Of a stretch of DNA of 64,000 nt, positions 54,266-61,227 are shown one piece after another (the first letter of the stretch is position 1; each line of letters begins with the position of its first letter). Source of the stretch: Dechloromonas denitrificans (GTDB taxonomy: Bacteria > Pseudomonadota > Gammaproteobacteria > Burkholderiales > Rhodocyclaceae); contig NZ_CP075187.1 of NCBI RefSeq assembly GCF_020510665.1, forward strand, positions 826,501 through 890,500. Direction: 5' to 3'. The position numbers and the translations under genes are program-made. The notes beneath the pieces were generated by a model. The model searched no databases and was not told the DNA's origin. It was given only the letters and a program-made list of their open reading frames with translations.

Positions 54266-55948
54266 ATGAAAAAAACTGTTGTGGGGATGCTCGCTTTAAC
54301 TGCTATGGCTGCGGCCATGGGCTCCGCTTTCGCTCAGGATGCCGCCAAGGGCCCGGAGATGACGGCAGCCGAGAAGGAAACGGCCAAGAAGATTTATTTT
54401 GAACGCTGTGCTGGTTGTCACGGCGTTCTGCGCAAAGGCGCAACCGGCAAGAACCTCGAGCCGCACTGGTCGAAGAAGGACAAGGACGGCAACGTCACCG
54501 AGGGCGGCACGCTCAAGTTGGGCCAGCAGCGCCTCGAAAAGATCATCGGCTACGGTACCGATGGCGGCATGGTCAACTTTGACGACATCCTGACCAAGGA
54601 AGAAATCTCCCTGATGTCGAAGTACATCCAGAACACCCCGGATGTGCCGCCAGAGTACAGCTTCAAGGACACGATGGATTCCTGGAAGGTGATTGTTCCG
54701 GTCGACCAGCGTCCGACCAAGCAAATGAATAAGTACAACCTGAAGAACATGTTCTCGGTCACCTTGCGTGATACCGGTGAAGTGGCTCTGATCGACGGCG
54801 ATACCAAGGAAATCCGCAGCATCGTCAAGACTGGTTATGCGGTTCACATTTCACGTATGTCCGCTTCTGGTCGCTATGTTTATGTGATCGGCCGCGACGG
54901 TCGTCTGTCGCTGATCGACCTGTGGATGGAGCAGCCGTCTGTTGTGGCTGAAGTCAAGATCGGCTTCGATGCACGCTCCGTCGATACCTCCAAGTTCAAG
55001 GGCTTCGAAGACAAGTACGCTGTTGCCGGTTCCTACTGGCCGCCCCAGTACGTGATCATGGACGGCGACACCCTGAAGCCGCTCAAGGTCGTTTCGACCC
55101 GCGGTATGACCGTTGATGGCGAATACCATCCGGAACCGCGCGTTGCTTCCATCGTTGCGTCCTTCACCAAGCCGGAATGGGTTATCAACATCAAGGAAAC
55201 CGGCCAGATCCTGTTGGTCGATTACTCCGACATCAAGAACCTGAAGACGACCACCATCGGTTCCGCCAAGTTCCTGCATGACGGCGGCTGGGATGCTTCC
55301 AAGCGTTACTTCCTGGTGGCAGCCAATGCCTCCAACAAGATTGCTGCGGTCGACACCAAAACCGGCAAGCTGGCTGCGCTGGTCGATGTCGCCAAGATCC
55401 CGCACCCGGGTCGCGGCGCCAACTTCACGCATCCGAAGTTCGGTCCGGTCTGGGCCACGGGTCACCTCGGTGCCGATGTCGTGACGCTGATCTCGACGCC
55501 GTCCGACGACAAGAAGAACGCCAAGTTCAAGGGTTACAACTGGAAGGTTGTGCAGGAAGTCAAACACGTTCCGGGCAACCTGTTCGTCAAGACCCATCCG
55601 AAGTCCAAGAACCTGTGGGCCGATTCGCCGCAGAATCCGGACAAGGATCTGGCTGAGTCCGTTTCCGTCTGGGACATGTCCGATCTGTCCAAGCCGAAGG
55701 CTGTCCTGAACGTGGCCAAGGACTCCGGTCTGCCGGCTACCAAGGCAACCAAGCGCGCTGTGCATCCGGAGTACTCGGCTGACGGCAAGGAAGTCTGGAT
55801 CTCCCTGTGGGGCGGCAAGACCGACCAGTCGGCTATCGTTGTCTATGATGACGCAACGCTGAAGCTGAAGAAGGTGATTACTGATCCGAAGATGATTACC
55901 CCGACCGGTAAGTTCAACGTCTTCAACACCCAGCACGACATCTACTAA
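54266..55948 (+). CDS. nirS: Cytochrome cd1 nitrite reductase
   Basis: Periplasmic enzyme reducing nitrite to NO in denitrification. The 560-residue precursor has a signal peptide (MKKTVVGMLALTAMAAAMGS). It has a c-heme domain with CAGCH (Cys48, Cys51, His52) and an eight-bladed d1-heme propeller. The d1 axial histidine is His194 (GYAVHISRMSASG) and the two active-site histidines are His338 (KFLHDGGWD) and His389 (GRGANFTHP), matching the Pseudomonas enzyme. TAGGAGAG precedes the ATG. It is the first gene of the nir operon and is followed by a perfect GC hairpin without a T tract. Confidence 0.98.
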   Translation: MKKTVVGMLALTAMAAAMGSAFAQDAAKGPEMTAAEKETAKKIYFERCAGCHGVLRKGATGKNLEPHWSKKDKDGNVTEGGTLKLGQQRLEKIIGYGTDGGMVNFDDILTKEEISLMSKYIQNTPDVPPEYSFKDTMDSWKVIVPVDQRPTKQMNKYNLKNMFSVTLRDTGEVALIDGDTKEIRSIVKTGYAVHISRMSASGRYVYVIGRDGRLSLIDLWMEQPSVVAEVKIGFDARSVDTSKFKGFEDKYAVAGSYWPPQYVIMDGDTLKPLKVVSTRGMTVDGEYHPEPRVASIVASFTKPEWVINIKETGQILLVDYSDIKNLKTTTIGSAKFLHDGGWDASKRYFLVAANASNKIAAVDTKTGKLAALVDVAKIPHPGRGANFTHPKFGPVWATGHLGADVVTLISTPSDDKKNAKFKGYNWKVVQEVKHVPGNLFVKTHPKSKNLWADSPQNPDKDLAESVSVWDMSDLSKPKAVLNVAKDSGLPATKATKRAVHPEYSADGKEVWISLWGGKTDQSAIVVYDDATLKLKKVITDPKMITPTGKFNVFNTQHDIY

Positions 55949-55977
55949 TCGTTTTTGATTATTTGATTCGTGACAAA

Positions 55978-56003
55978 GCTACGGGGGCGAAAGCCCCCGT
56001 AGC
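55978..56003 (+). other. Perfect 11-bp hairpin after nirS
   Basis: GCTACGGGGGC-GAAA-GCCCCCGTAGC with no T tract after it. It probably protects the 3' end of a nirS transcript or marks a processing point, allowing nirS to be expressed above the downstream nir genes, rather than ending all transcription. Confidence 0.7.
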
Positions 56004-56072
56004 ATATCCAGCGTCGCAATAATCAACCCAGTGGTCTGGTGATAACCGGGCATGATCAAGTGGAGATCCACA

Positions 56073-56915
56073 ATGAAGAAAAATTTTGTTTCGCTCGCCG
56101 TGATGGGCGCATTTGTTGCCTTTGCTTCGCAGGCTGCTTTGGCTGCTCCTGATTGGAGCAAGGTGCCAAAGAAAGAAATCCATGTTTTCCATCCGGCAGC
56201 CAACCCGATCGAATGGGCAACCGGCAAGGGCGATCATAGTGGTGCAGCCGGTCTCAAGAAGGGCGAGGCTTGTGCCGGTTGCCATATTGAGGATGGCAAG
56301 CTCAGTCTCGACCTGAAGCGTCTGGCCAGCAAGGAAATGGAGCCGAAGGGCGCGCCGAAGACCATGACTTACCCGGTTGGCGTTCAGGCTGCGTTTGATG
56401 CCAGTAATCTGTACGTTCGTCTGACATTCAAGGCGCCGGCCGGCGGTGCCGATCATGGCGACAAGGACAATGAAGTCAAGGCCAGCATCATGTTCCCGAA
56501 TGACAAGGTGCCGATGGCTGAGCAGGTCGGTTGCTGGGCAACTTGTCACAAGGATGCCAGAACCATGCCGGGTGCTTCTGATACCAAGACCAAGTACGCA
56601 ACCCCCGGGGCTATGGACCTGATGCAGTGGAAGAGTGGCGGTGGTGGCAAGGCGGTTGACGGTACCGTGACCGACAAGCGCAACATGGAAGGTGGCAAGG
56701 CTGGCGTGGCTGCAGAAGGCGCCAAGGCTGGCGATACCTACACCGTGACCTTTACCCGCAAGCTGGCTGGCGGCGTCAATCTGGCACCGGGTAAAGCCGT
56801 GCCGTTCGGTATCGCCATTCACGCTGACAATGCTGCCGGTCGTTTCCACCACGTTTCCTTCGGCCATACCCTTGGCCTTGGTGCCGATGGTGACGTGAAG
56901 GCAGTCAAGCAGTAA
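56073..56915 (+). CDS. Periplasmic multiheme c-type cytochrome in nir cluster
   Basis: A 280-residue exported protein (signal MKKNFVSLAVMGAFVAFASQ). It has two c-heme motifs, CAGCH (Cys67-His71) and CWATCH, each CxxCH. The region HVFHPAANPIEWATG and the beta-rich rest (YPVGVQAAFDASNLYVRLTF, AVPFGIAIHADNAAGRFHHV) resemble the heme-binding subunit fold of ethylbenzene/DMSO-type dehydrogenases; that family link is tentative. A GGAG lies before the ATG at 56073. Its place between nirS and nirC suggests electron supply to NirS. It is not the small NirM cytochrome c551. Confidence 0.85.
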   Translation: MKKNFVSLAVMGAFVAFASQAALAAPDWSKVPKKEIHVFHPAANPIEWATGKGDHSGAAGLKKGEACAGCHIEDGKLSLDLKRLASKEMEPKGAPKTMTYPVGVQAAFDASNLYVRLTFKAPAGGADHGDKDNEVKASIMFPNDKVPMAEQVGCWATCHKDARTMPGASDTKTKYATPGAMDLMQWKSGGGGKAVDGTVTDKRNMEGGKAGVAAEGAKAGDTYTVTFTRKLAGGVNLAPGKAVPFGIAIHADNAAGRFHHVSFGHTLGLGADGDVKAVKQ

Positions 56916-56920
56916 GCATC

Positions 56921-57268
56921 ATGCCTTCCGGAGTAGCAAGGACGACCGGACGGCCTTTTCTCGAACGAGCACCCGCAATGCTGGTGCTCGTTTGTTTTTC
57001 TGCCTTGGGGCAGACGACGTTTCAAGCGACAATGGAACATTACCGCTTTGATCCTGCCGAGTTGCACATAAAGGTTGGTGATACGGTGCGCTGGACCAAT
57101 CATGAAAAACGGACCAGCCACTCCGTCCTTTTCCCCGCGGAAGGTGGTTTGGAGTCGGATCGCCTGTTTCCCGATGAAAGCTGGTCCCGGCAATTTACGC
57201 AGCCAGGCAGACATGAATATCGCTGTGGGCCGCATCCTGAAATGAAAGGTGTCGTCTTTGTCGAATAG
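56921..57268 (+). CDS. Cupredoxin (plastocyanin/azurin-like)
   Basis: A 115-residue small copper protein, presumably periplasmic. The type 1 copper ligands are visible as His in KRTSHSVLF and the Cys, His and Met in YRCGPHPEMKG. The fold strands DPAELHIKVGDTVRWTNHE are typical. The first ATG (56921) gives an odd Arg-rich leader. The ATG at 56978 would start directly at the hydrophobic MLVLVCFSALGQ, which looks like a signal peptide, so the true start is uncertain. Its end overlaps the nirC start by 20 nt. It could act as an alternative electron donor to NirS. Confidence 0.82.
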   Translation: MPSGVARTTGRPFLERAPAMLVLVCFSALGQTTFQATMEHYRFDPAELHIKVGDTVRWTNHEKRTSHSVLFPAEGGLESDRLFPDESWSRQFTQPGRHEYRCGPHPEMKGVVFVE

Positions 57269-57572
57269 GCTGATTTTTGCCCTTTGTTGTCTGTCGACCG
57301 CAGCACTGGCGGCGGAGCCCGATGCTGCGCGCCAGCGGGAACTGGTCCACCTTGTCCGCCAGGATTGCGGCTCCTGCCATGGCATGACCCTGCAGGGCGG
57401 CTTGGGGCCGGGATTGTTGCCGGCCAATCTGCGTGACAAACCGGTGGAAGCGATGGTCGCAACGATTTACTACGGTCGGCCAGGTACGCCGATGCCACCA
57501 TGGAAACAGTTCATGTCGGAAGCGGAAGCCGGCTGGATTGTCGATCAACTGATGAGCGGATTTCCCCAATGA
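57249..57572 (+). CDS. nirC: Cytochrome c55X, NirC
   Basis: A 107-residue periplasmic monoheme cytochrome of heme d1 maturation. It has a signal peptide (NRLIFALCCLSTAALAAEP), the heme motif CGSCHGMTLQGG and the axial Met in GTPMPPWKQFM. I keep the GTG at 57249, inside the cupredoxin gene; a TTG three codons later is possible. Its stop overlaps the nirF start (ATGA). Confidence 0.88.
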   Translation: MSSLSNRLIFALCCLSTAALAAEPDAARQRELVHLVRQDCGSCHGMTLQGGLGPGLLPANLRDKPVEAMVATIYYGRPGTPMPPWKQFMSEAEAGWIVDQLMSGFPQ

Positions 57573-58741
57573 AAACCATGCGCCTGATTCTCGGCAGTCT
57601 TGCCGTGCTGTTGCTTAATGCCTGTGCTGGCCCTCAATTGCGCGGAACGGGCGATCTTGGTCTGATCATCGAACGGGCGACCGGTCATGTCACCCTGATC
57701 AATACCAGTTCCCGTGAGCCGTACGGGCGCATCGCTGGTTTGGGCGATCTGTCGCACGCTTCCGCCGTTTATTCCCGCGATGGTCGCTACGCCTTCATCT
57801 TTGGTCGTGATGGCGGTTTGACCAAGATCGATCTGCTGGAAGCAAAGATCGTCAAGCGGATCATCCAGTCCGGCAACGCCATCGGTGGTTCGATCTCGCA
57901 GGATGGCCGGATTGTCGTGGCCCAGAATTACACGCCGGGCGGCATCAAGGCATTTGATGCCGAAACCCTTGAGCTGCTTTCCGAAGTGCCTGCCGAATAC
58001 GCGCCAGGGCAATTCTCGAAAGTCGTCGGACTGGCTGATACGGCGGGCAACAAGTTTGCCTATGCGCTGTTTGATGCGGGTGAAATCTGGGTTTCCGATT
58101 TTTCCAATCCACGCCAGCCGGTAACGCAGCGTTATCCTGCCGGTAAACAGCCCTACGATGGTCTGGTCACGCCGGATGGGCGCTACTTCATGGCCGGCCT
58201 CTTCGGTGAGGACGGTATTGCCCTGCTTGACCTGTGGCAGCCTGAAAAGGGCGCCCGCAAGGTGCTGGAGAACTACGGTCGCGGTCAGGAGAAGCTGCCG
58301 GTATTCAAGATGCCGCATCTGCGCGGCTGGTCCGTGGCTCAAGGCAAGGCTTATCTGCCGGCCATCGGGCGGCATGAAGTGCTGGTCGTCGATGTGGCCA
58401 GCTGGAAAGAGGTTGGGCGCATTCCGGTACGTGGCCAGCCGGTATTTGTCATGGCCCGTCCGGATGGTCGTCAGATCTGGGTTAATTTTGCATTTCCCGA
58501 TAACGGCAAGATTGACGTGATCGACACGCTTGCCGCCAAGGTGGTGCATGCTTTCGAGCCGGGGAAAGGCATTTTGCACATGGAGTTTGCGCCGCGTGGC
58601 GAAAATGTATGGCTGTCAGCCCGCGACGATAACAAGGTGCTGATTCACGATACGGCCAGTTTCCGCCGGATTGGCGAAGTGCCGGCCGAAAGCCCGTCTG
58701 GTATTTTCTTTACATCGCGTGCGACGCGTATTGGTTTTTGA
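57569..58741 (+). CDS. nirF: Heme d1 biosynthesis protein NirF
   Basis: Acts late in heme d1 synthesis in the periplasm. The 390-residue protein has a lipoprotein signal with LLLNAC at about residues 14-19, then a beta-propeller related to the NirS d1 domain (YSRDGRYAFIFGRDGGLTKI, MPHLRGWSVAQGKAYLPAIG, HMEFAPRGENVWLSARDDN). The ATG at 57569 overlaps the nirC stop; upstream frame is not used. The lipid anchor suggests membrane tethering. Confidence 0.93.
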   Translation: MKTMRLILGSLAVLLLNACAGPQLRGTGDLGLIIERATGHVTLINTSSREPYGRIAGLGDLSHASAVYSRDGRYAFIFGRDGGLTKIDLLEAKIVKRIIQSGNAIGGSISQDGRIVVAQNYTPGGIKAFDAETLELLSEVPAEYAPGQFSKVVGLADTAGNKFAYALFDAGEIWVSDFSNPRQPVTQRYPAGKQPYDGLVTPDGRYFMAGLFGEDGIALLDLWQPEKGARKVLENYGRGQEKLPVFKMPHLRGWSVAQGKAYLPAIGRHEVLVVDVASWKEVGRIPVRGQPVFVMARPDGRQIWVNFAFPDNGKIDVIDTLAAKVVHAFEPGKGILHMEFAPRGENVWLSARDDNKVLIHDTASFRRIGEVPAESPSGIFFTSRATRIGF

Positions 58742-59709
58742 TGAACGAGACCTTTGAATTTCGTCTGCTGAACGAGTTTCAGCGAGATTTTCCGCTCTGC
58801 CCGGCGCCTTTTGCAGAATTGGCAGCCCGACTTGGGGTGGCGGAACGAGTGGTCCTCGGTGGCCTTGAGAAACTGCGTCGCGAGGGCAAGATTTCACGCG
58901 TCGGCGCAGTCTTTGCTCCGAAGCGGATCGGCGCCTCGACACTGGCCGCCATGGCGGTTCCGGCGGAACAGCTTGATGCGGTGGCTGCTGCGGTCAACCG
59001 CTTTCCGGAGGTGAATCACAACTACGAGCGGGAGCATCATTACAACTTGTGGTTTGTCGTTACCGCGGGCAGCGAAGGTCGATTGCAGGCAACATTGGGG
59101 GCCATTGAACAGGCGGCCGGCTATCCATTGATGCCTTTGCCGCTGGTCGAAGAGTTTCATATCGACCTGGGTTTTTCCCTGAACGATAACGCCCCCAAGA
59201 AAGCGGCGATTGCTCGCCCGGTACGTCCTGCCGCGCTGATCGATGAAGCCGAGCGACGTCTGGTGGCTGTGTTGCAGGAAGGCCTGCCACTGTTCATGCG
59301 TCCTTTTGCGATGATCGCCGAGCGCATCGGCGCTTCTGAATCGGATGTTCTCGGCCGCATCGGACGTTGGCTCGATGATGGTGCGATCAAGCGTTTCGGT
59401 GTGGTCGTCCGCCATCACGAACTGGGTTTTCGGGCCAATGCCATGGTGGTTCATGACATTCCGGATGATCGGGTCAGCGAAATCGGCCGGGCGCTCGCCG
59501 AAGAGCCGGCGGTTACCTTGTGTTATCGGCGACCGCGTCACTTGCCGGACTGGCCATACAACCTGTTCTGCATGATCCATGGTCGCGAACGAGCCGAGGT
59601 CGAGAGTCTGATCGCTGATCTGCGTCTGCGCCACGGGCTTGAGGCCTGTGCGCATGAAACACTTTTTTCGTTAACGCGTTTCAAACAGAACGGGGCGCGT
59701 TATGCGTGA
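58741..59709 (+). CDS. nirDL: Siroheme decarboxylase NirD-NirL fusion
   Basis: With NirG and NirH this decarboxylates siroheme to 12,18-didecarboxysiroheme. The 322-residue protein is two AsnC/Lrp-like units joined end to end. The first (1-155) has NHNYEREHHYNLWFVVTAG. The second (about 165-322) has CYRRPRHLPDWPYNLFCMIH. In Pseudomonas nirD and nirL are separate genes of about 150-170 codons; fused NirDL proteins are known elsewhere. The ATG at 58741 overlaps the nirF stop (a TTG one codon earlier is ignored). It overlaps nirG by 8 nt. Confidence 0.92.
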   Translation: MNETFEFRLLNEFQRDFPLCPAPFAELAARLGVAERVVLGGLEKLRREGKISRVGAVFAPKRIGASTLAAMAVPAEQLDAVAAAVNRFPEVNHNYEREHHYNLWFVVTAGSEGRLQATLGAIEQAAGYPLMPLPLVEEFHIDLGFSLNDNAPKKAAIARPVRPAALIDEAERRLVAVLQEGLPLFMRPFAMIAERIGASESDVLGRIGRWLDDGAIKRFGVVVRHHELGFRANAMVVHDIPDDRVSEIGRALAEEPAVTLCYRRPRHLPDWPYNLFCMIHGRERAEVESLIADLRLRHGLEACAHETLFSLTRFKQNGARYA

Positions 59710-60160
59710 GCTTGATGCGGTCGACCGTCGGATTATCGACACAATGCAGGGCGATTTTCCGATTTGCGAGCGACCTTATGCGGTCGTTGCCGGGCAACTC
59801 GGCATCGATGAAGATGAACTGATTAGTCGTCTTGACGGGCTGCTTGCCGACAAAGTGTTGACGCGCTTCGGCCCGATGTTCCAGATCGAGCGAATGGGCG
59901 GAGCATTCGTCCTGGCGGCGCTGGCTGTTCCCGAGGCGCGCTACGAGACAGTCACCGAACTGGTCAATGCCTTGCCGCAGGTCGCCCACAATTATCGGCG
60001 GGAGCATGCCTTGAATATGTGGTTCGTACTGGCGACGGAAAATCAGGCAGGTATTGCCGAGGCGATTGCGCGTATCGAGGCGGATACCGGCTTGCCGGTT
60101 TTTGCTTTCCCGAAAGAGCGTGAATACTTTGTTGAAATGAAACTGGAGGCCAGGCTGTGA
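59702..60160 (+). CDS. nirG: Siroheme decarboxylase subunit NirG
   Basis: A 152-residue Lrp/AsnC-like subunit of the siroheme decarboxylase. An N-terminal helix-turn-helix-like part (ELDAVDRRIIDTMQGDFPIC) is followed by the effector-like domain with AHNYRREHALNMWFVLATEN, which matches the first half of the NirDL fusion. It starts inside the end of nirDL and ends on the nirH start (TGATG). DNA binding is not expected for these enzymes. Confidence 0.9.
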   Translation: MRELDAVDRRIIDTMQGDFPICERPYAVVAGQLGIDEDELISRLDGLLADKVLTRFGPMFQIERMGGAFVLAALAVPEARYETVTELVNALPQVAHNYRREHALNMWFVLATENQAGIAEAIARIEADTGLPVFAFPKEREYFVEMKLEARL

Positions 60161-60633
60161 TGGATACCATTGACCGCCAGCTGGTCCTGGCGACACAAGG
60201 CGGCTTGCCGCTTGTTGCTCGTCCCTACGCCAGGCTTGCCGAACAGCTTGGCCTCAGTGAGGCCGATGTGATGTTGCGCCTGCAAGGCTTGCTCGATCGT
60301 GGTCTGATCCGGCGCATTGGCGTTGTTCCAAACCATTACGCCATCGGCTGGACCGCAAACGGCATGACCGTCTGGAATGTGCCGGATGACAAGGTGGATG
60401 AGCTGGGAGGGCGCGTCGGTGCCTTGCCATTTGTGACGCATTGCTACCGTCGACCGCGCGCTTTGCCAGCCTGGCCCTACAATTTGTTCGCCATGGTGCA
60501 CGGGAGTTCGCGCGAGGAGTGCTCTGCCAAGGCTGACGATATTCGTCGCTTGCTGGGTGAGGATTGCCTGGGGAATGACGTTCTTTATTCGACGCGAATT
60601 CTCAAGAAAACAGGGTTGCGGATTGGGGGGTAA
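60160..60633 (+). CDS. nirH: Siroheme decarboxylase subunit NirH
   Basis: A 157-residue Lrp/AsnC-like subunit. It starts MDTIDRQLVLATQGGLPLVA and contains CYRRPRALPAWPYNLFAMVH, matching the second half of the NirDL fusion and carrying the conserved basic/histidine region used in decarboxylation. The ATG at 60160 has GGAGG 11 nt before it; a GTG one codon earlier is possible. It is the last nir gene here: nirJ and nirN do not follow. Confidence 0.9.
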   Translation: MDTIDRQLVLATQGGLPLVARPYARLAEQLGLSEADVMLRLQGLLDRGLIRRIGVVPNHYAIGWTANGMTVWNVPDDKVDELGGRVGALPFVTHCYRRPRALPAWPYNLFAMVHGSSREECSAKADDIRRLLGEDCLGNDVLYSTRILKKTGLRIGG

Positions 60634-60694
60634 GTCGTTGCTCCGGCAATGCATTAAGTTCAATATTTAACAAATGCAATATAAGTGTTTAATG

Positions 60695-60700
60695 TATAAT
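60695..60700 (+). promoter_or_regulatory. Candidate -10 element of the hemerythrin gene
   Basis: TATAAT lies 41 nt before the hemerythrin ATG in an AT-rich stretch (60655-60712) that interrupts the GC-rich surroundings. No clear -35 or FNR box. Confidence 0.45.
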
Positions 60701-60740
60701 ATTTGTCTTTGCCATGAATGGTCGGCTTGTGGAGAGACAG

Positions 60741-61166
60741 ATGAACAAAGCACTCAGTGTGGGAGCCAGAAATTTTGCGCTGGGTATTCATGAAATCGAT
60801 GAAGAACACCAGGTGCTCTTTGATTGCCTGGATGCCATTGTCTATTCGCAGAACACCAGTTTCAGGGATTCCCAGGTATTTGAGTCGCTCGAACGCCTGA
60901 CGGACTACTCAAGGACCCATTTTCGGGTTGAAGAGTGTTTGATGCGGATGTTCGATTACCCGGACCTTGAAACGCACCGCAACGAACATGCCTATTTCAT
61001 CGATAGCCTTGGCCTGTTGCGCACCAAATTGCTCTCCGAGGATACCTCGCCGGCCCTGGCAACTTTTTTGACCGAGTGGTTGCTCAGGCACATCAAGGAA
61101 GTCGACACTAAATACGTCGATTTCTTTCGCCAGCAGCAAGGCCCGGCCATCGCGCCGGTCGCCTGA
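60741..61166 (+). CDS. Bacteriohemerythrin
   Basis: A 141-residue non-heme di-iron protein that binds oxygen (or NO). Ligands are all present: His23 (DEEHQVLF), His60 and Glu64 (THFRVEE), His79 and His83 (HRNEH), His117 and Asp122 (RHIKEVD). I start at the ATG at 60741, which has GGAGAG upstream, rather than nine codons earlier. It has its own promoter-like AT-rich region after nirH and a strong terminator after it. A role in oxygen delivery or protection of the denitrification apparatus is possible. Confidence 0.93.
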   Translation: MNKALSVGARNFALGIHEIDEEHQVLFDCLDAIVYSQNTSFRDSQVFESLERLTDYSRTHFRVEECLMRMFDYPDLETHRNEHAYFIDSLGLLRTKLLSEDTSPALATFLTEWLLRHIKEVDTKYVDFFRQQQGPAIAPVA

Positions 61167-61179
61167 AGCAGCAACCAAA

Positions 61180-61215
61180 GCAAAAGGCCCGGGGTGACCG
61201 GGCCTTTTGCTTTTT
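61180..61215 (+). terminator. Rho-independent terminator
   Basis: A perfect 13-bp stem GCAAAAGGCCCGG/CCGGGCCTTTTGC with a 5-nt loop followed by TTTTT. It lies between the hemerythrin gene and the convergent cphA and works in both directions. Confidence 0.93.
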
Positions 61216-61227
61216 AGCGTTGCGCTC

